The notes beneath the pieces are model-generated. The model made no database searches, had not been told where the DNA came from, and was given only the letters and a program-made list of their open reading frames with translations. 64,000 nucleotides of DNA from Bagarius yarrelli (taxonomy: Eukaryota; Chordata; Actinopteri; Siluriformes; Sisoridae), in NCBI GenBank assembly GCA_005784505.1, contig VCAZ01000207.1, forward strand, positions 573,792-637,791, written 5' to 3'. Position numbers and translations under genes: made by a program. Below, piece after piece: positions 59,412 through 64,000 of the stretch (position 1 is the first letter of the stretch; the number at the start of each line of letters is the position of its first letter).

Positions 59412-59818
59412 TGTAAGGTTCATGTTCTTGTTTTATGTTGTTCTAGTTGATGTTTTTTTTTGTTTCATGTTTATTGTTTAATGTCTAGGCTAAGCTATGC
59501 TAGCTAGCTAAGCTATGCATAGGCAGTATTTTCTTTACTTCCTGTTTTGTCTCGTCTTCCTGTCTTGTGATTCCTTGTTCCTTTGGTTTGTTTAGTTATG
59601 TGGTGTTCATTGGTTCAGGTGTGTCTTGTTTTGCTAAAAGTTCTTGTGTATTTATAGTGTTTTGTTTGGCCTGTCTTTTGTGGTTTATTGTACCGCTGTG
59701 GAGAGATTCTGTTCACGCTTGTGGTTATGTTTTGTTCCTGTTCAGTCAAGTTTTGTGTAGTTCATGTTTGTTGTTTGTTTAGTTTCTTGTAAAATCGTCC
59801 TTGTAAAAAAATTGCAGT
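59412..59818 (+). mobile_element. LTR related to the 49030 solo LTR
   Basis: Starts TGTAAGGTTCATG after a purine-rich AGAGAGGGG, so it looks like a 3' LTR with a polypurine tract. It shares GTTTCATGTTTATTGTTTAA, GCTAAGCTATGCTAGCTAGC, TTACTTCCTGTTTTG and CAGGTGTGTCTTGTTT with the LTR at 49030-49530. The right end is not clear. The 59255-59411 stretch may be the end of its internal region. Confidence 0.65.
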
Positions 59819-59849
59819 GGTTCTATACTATAGTGCTCTCTGTTTGTTT

Positions 59850-61970
59850 TGCGGAATCTATGTTTGGTAGCACCAAAGGGTCCGGAGAAATGGATTTCAT
59901 TTCACTGTGTACTGCATCCGCTATATATGGTTGGTGAATTCGACTAACTATACGTCTTGACCGTGGGCACGTACACCTAGTCTTACACGGCAATAAAACA
60001 CCGCAAGAGTCCTATTTGGAGACAAAGATTGATATGTAATGAAAAATGAGAAGAAAATTGCCTTTGGATGGTAGCGTCATGGACCGTAGGAAGAACCATC
60101 GCTGCAATGATACATTCTAATGCTTGCTAAATTTTCTCTAGTCGTCTGATTTCTTTTATCGTATTAGGGAAGTCCCTGCATGTACTATAAACACAACAGT
60201 TTGTGTGGTTACATTCTTCTGATTTAGCGACCTGTACGATCGCTTCATGGTGAGATCTTTTTGTTATTTTTCTGAAATGATTTCAAAGTGAAAATGTAAT
60301 GTTAGGCTTTATTGTCTTTTTTAGCAAAAAAAAGCATAAATTTAAAATTATAACATAATTTCTGTACATCAGATTATTTTTAACAATTACTAATCATTTA
60401 AAATTTTGACCGAAGACAACAATACTTTACATAAAAAAAATCTAATAAATAAAAATTGAACTAATATTTGTGAATCCTTTTTAAACACTGAGTTAGGAAG
60501 ACCACCAGTGTCTACACAACAAGCAGACAGTTTTTCAGAATTAGCAGTAAGTATAATTGAAAATACGTAGTACAAAATTTAGTGTGGTTCAACCAGACGT
60601 GTGGCACAATACACACCTAAGGTATCATATTACCCCAGTTTTCTGACTACACTCGCACGGCCATAACTTTCTTAGCAGCATTTTAGCTAGGTGGGTTAAG
60701 AGAGTACTTATAGAGAGGGTCGGTTTATTAGAATCAAATGAATCTTAGACAACAGGAAAACCTGACATTTGAATGCGCATGGAAATATTCACCAAACAGA
60801 AAAAAAAAACGTTTAAAGGACAAGCCAACATGTGTTCCAATAATCATTTTACTTAATTTTAAAAAAATGCTGTATTTTTCCAAAACAGAATCCCTGGATA
60901 TCCCATGCTACCTCAAATACTATAAAAAAGCACATTATATTAATTACCTGAATTGTTTTAACTTGTCCTTCCAAAAACACATCAATACCTTACACATACG
61001 TATAGTAAGGGTAATTCTTTATAAAGGTTTAATGACTTATTATCCTCACTTTTTTTAACGGAAAGAAGAGAAACTTAATTTACTGTTAAGTCAGTAAATA
61101 TGCTTTGCAAGCTGTACATTGCGACTAAAAAAATATTCCAAGGTTTATTTTTATAGTATTATCCTTTGAGAAGATACACTAAAATATTGCGAAATAGAGG
61201 GGTGTACTTACTTTTCTGAGATACTGATATCTGTATATTGAAAGCGTAAATACAAATAAAACACATATAATTTAACATTAACATCATTGTTAAACTGATA
61301 AGGACTTTATAACTAATAGATGTTATGGAATGAAAAACAGCCAGGTTTATATTAGGGCTATTAGTTTAAAACAATGCCCCCTTCCCTAATGTTTCATACG
61401 TTGAAACCTATATACAGATTAATTTATTCATTTGAGTAAACTCGTTGTGTCAATTCAATTGAGTAAAACTGCGTTGTAGTTTATTAACTTGTGCTAATGT
61501 ACTTAAAGTTTTAGGTATCCTTAACTGGCCTATAATGTACTGAATATTAGTAAAACATTTTTGGTGTAATTTAAGTTAAAGTGTTTATTTTAGAAGATGT
61601 ATTAAATTATAAAGTCTTATTTTTGGTTGAAAGGTTGAAATATGACAATAGAAAAACAAACAAAAAAAACTGCTTATTTAATGCTTTATGATAAAATAAT
61701 TAAACTACAGTAACCCTTACACTAAAAATCGTGTGTTACTTTTTTATTTTTTGTTTGCACACAAAAATCTAGATGTATATTTAGGAAAATCAATTAATTA
61801 AATTGTACACACCAAAATAAGTTTACTTATGTACATTTAGGAATTAAAATAATTTTACCATAAATGGATAAAACATACAAAAAAATTTAACAAATCAAAT
61901 ATTTTAACATCTTTGCCTTTATTTTGAAACAAAGTTATTAACCTCTTAATGCTGAAATATGTATTGTAAG
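59850..61970. other. No gene seen
   Basis: Very AT-rich intergenic DNA. The 106-codon open frame at 60738-61058 is Lys/Asn/Ile/Tyr-rich with no motif and is most likely chance. Confidence 0.5.
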
Positions 61971-61974
61971 CACC

Positions 61975-62262
61975 TTCTTCCTGCGCTGTAACTCCTTGCA
62001 TTTCTGTCTACCTTCTTTCATCCTTTCCATGTTCTAACATCCTCCTCTGTATACTATCCTCAACTTTTCTTATTCCACCAATAATTTTTCTTACCTACTG
62101 GTTCCTCTTCCAGATGACACATCTGGCACCTTTCTTTCTGTATCCCTGAACACGTCTGCTGTCCCAGTCATCTGAAAGTTTTACCTGGCCACCCAAACCT
62201 TTATGAACTTCTGTCTAAATACTTCACAACATTCTTCCTTTTTCAGTTTACAACACTTGATT
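61975..62262 (-). mobile_element. RTE-type LINE copy 4, internal fragment
   Basis: The minus strand gives broken pieces matching the linker between endonuclease and RT of the other copies: KLKKEECCEVFRQKF, a tract like LPDDWETTAEVIRETGRKVL in shifted frames, and EDSIQRRMLEHGK. It does not reach the repeat-expanded region. Confidence 0.65.
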
Positions 62263-62469
62263 TTTGATTTTCACCCTTGAACTCTTCTTCATCATCATAT
62301 AAATAAATATACAGACATCTTTATGAATGTAAACTATACATAGATAAATGCACAGTATAAAAAGTGGTATAAACAATTCTGGATGAATATGCAGAGAGTT
62401 TACCTATACACATACCCAAATGAATATACAAGTTGAGTTTACTAAAGACATAAGTGTGAGGTTAAAACC

Positions 62470-63205
62470 ACTTGAGAATTTTTTGCACATTTTGTCACTT
62501 TACAACCACAAACTTGTGATAGATGTTTTTATTTTTTAATTAAGTAAATAAAAACCTGTCAATTCTTTAAAACCACCTGCAATTACAGCTGCAAGTCTTT
62601 TGCGGTATATGTCTCTACCAGCACTGCACATCTAAAGACTGACATTTTTGCCTATTCTTCTTTGCAAAATAGCTCAAGCTCAGCCAGACTGGATGGGGAG
62701 CATCTGTGAACAGCAAATTTCCAGTTTTGCCACAGATGTTCAATGGGATTCAGGTCTGGACTTTGACTGGGTCATTCTAAACACATGAATATTCTTCGAT
62801 CCAAAACATTCAATTGTAGCTCTGGCTGTATGTTTAGGGTCATTGTCTTGCTGAAAGGTGAAGTTCCTTCCCAGTCTCAAGTCTTTTGCAGCCTTCAACA
62901 GGTTTTCTTCCAGGATTGCCCTGTATTTAGCTTCATCTATCTTCCATGTCCCTTTTCTGTACTTTTCTACAACAGCATAGCGCTTTGCATTTAGGTCAAA
63001 ATATTAACTTTAGTTTAACTTCTAGTTTCTTCCACGTGTTTGGAAAACTGCAAACTGCAAAATTTTAAAACCCGTATATAATTTTTGTTTCACTTAACAA
63101 TTCTGTGCTACTTCGTGTTGGTCTGTTACATAAAATCTCTTTACATGTGGTTGTAAAGTAACAAAATTTGAAAAAGTTTAAGTGGTATGAATACAAGGCA
63201 GTGTA
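62470..63205 (-). mobile_element. Internally deleted Tc1-like element
   Basis: The ends are inverted relatives: TTTGTCACTTTACAACCACA (left) and TGTGGTTGTAAAGTAACAAA (right). The minus strand carries transposase tail sequence matching the copy at 4700-5825 (CAATGGGATTCAGGTCTGGA, TTCTTTGCAAAATAGCTCAA). About 400 bp of the coding region is gone. Confidence 0.7.
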
Positions 63206-63410
63206 CCGAGCCTTGTTTAACACCAGTGTTTAGTAAGATGGTTGAGGAGAGGATCTTGTTGGATTTACCTTTCTGCGGCCTGTTGGACAGAAAATCCAGT
63301 ATCCAATGATGCCGTCTCCCTTCAGTGAGACAGAAGCTCAGAGCATATTGTAGTAGAATTTTATCAACCCGTGTATAAATTCATTGGTATTTAATGGTGG
63401 TATTTTCATG

Positions 63411-63704
63411 TGTGTTAGAGAAACCGTGGAATGTATAGGTTGCCACGTAAGGGGGTTCTGGATGGGAAACAGATGGGGATAATTAAGTTAAGGGCAAAGT
63501 TCAGTTTGTTACAAATGAGGTATGAGTTCCTGTATCCCAGAGAGAGAGAACAATGTATAATGGGCGGGAACTGTCTATATAAGCCCGATGTAAACTTTGT
63601 TCGACAGACATTCTGCAGTCTGCCTCAGGTTTTTAGTATCGCATGTTATTAAAGACCTACTCATTCCTGGTGTCAAAACCGTGTCTCGTGTGGTTCCTTC
63701 AACA
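63411..63704 (+). mobile_element. Retrovirus-like LTR at window edge
   Basis: Begins TGTGTTAGAGAAACC and ends CCTTCAACA. Inside are GGGCGGGAA (63563), a TATA box in CTATATAAGCC, and ATTAAAG (63649) at a poly(A)-signal position, then a U5-like GTGTCAAAACCGTGTCTCGT. Downstream AATGGGCGAGCCAGCCAGG could hold a primer-binding site, but no tRNA match was made. No gag frame is readable before the window ends. Confidence 0.45.
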
Positions 63705-64000
63705 AATGGGCGAGCCAGCCAGGAGGTTAGCAGGGGCAAGTTCGGTCGCTGCGGGCGTTCCTGGCAGATAGCACAAACGGTGGCCACCTAAAATAAGTGT
63801 CTTTTTATTTTTTGCTTATATACTTAGTTTGTGCTGTTTGCTAGGAGAGTCCGTGGTGGGGAACACCTCATCAACAACGAAGTTAAAGTTAATGTATAGC
63901 GAGTGTTTTGACGCCAGAAATGAGTGAATGCATGATTTAATCTTTGTTTCATTGAGTGGGCCTTGATGGACAATGTTACGTTAAAAAGATTGAATCCTGC

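Noticed and set aside
59567..59782. A Phe/Val/Leu/Cys-rich 71-codon open frame
   Set aside because: It lies inside the LTR repeat at 59412-59818; composition comes from T- and G-rich DNA.

Overview
This is vertebrate nuclear DNA, almost certainly from a ray-finned fish and possibly an otophysan such as a catfish, though the species cannot be fixed from sequence alone. The signs are intron-rich genes with GT/AG junctions, AT-rich intergenic DNA, long (CA)n and (TATC)n microsatellites, several decayed Tc1-like transposons, tRNA-derived SINEs, RTE-, L2-, L1- and CR1/Rex-type LINEs, Ty3/gypsy and DIRS-type retroelements. There are no bacterial-style genes; nearly all long open frames are decayed transposons or microsatellite translations.

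The one gene that can be fully rebuilt is a guanylate-binding protein (GBP; interferon-inducible dynamin-superfamily GTPase) on the minus strand. Ten coding exons between 20382 (start codon) and 9173 (stop codon) join in frame to 1896 nt, or 631 residues plus stop. It keeps the P-loop, switch and DTEGLGD motifs and an RD-type guanine motif (here AVRD), then the helical domain and a C-terminal coiled coil. Its introns hold an antisense RTE LINE, Tc1-like debris, a hAT-type MITE and many (CA)n tracts, several abutting splice sites.

Head-to-head with it on the plus strand lies a dead GBP copy. Its first coding exon (25246-25422) has two +1 insertions, its RD-motif exon (31873-32042) has a stop exactly at the RD arginine, and a C-terminal coiled-coil exon (33304-33410) is frameshifted. 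Between the two copies are ISRE-like motifs facing each way, a GAS-like motif and a CTCF-like motif, so the pair may once have shared an interferon-responsive control region.

Region by region: 0.2-3.25 kb, RTE LINE with an internal minisatellite; 3.3-6 kb, SINE and Tc1-like debris; 6.5-9 kb, unnamed repeat and a CpG-rich orphan promoter (7.44-7.80 kb); 9.1-20.4 kb, GBP gene; 20.6-25.2 kb, L2 tail, SINEs and the shared control region; 25.2-33.4 kb, GBP pseudogene carrying an RTE copy, gypsy fragment, Tc1-like copy and simple repeats; 34-41.1 kb, L1-like then L2 LINEs; 41.5-45 kb, L2 fragment and a deleted gypsy element with two LTRs; 45-49 kb, sparse; 49.0-49.5 kb, solo LTR; 50.1-52.4 kb, unidentified exon-like open stretches; 56.8-59.8 kb, DIRS-type gag fragment, CR1/Rex-type LINE and an LTR; 62-63.7 kb, RTE fragment, deleted Tc1-like element and a retrovirus-like LTR at the edge.
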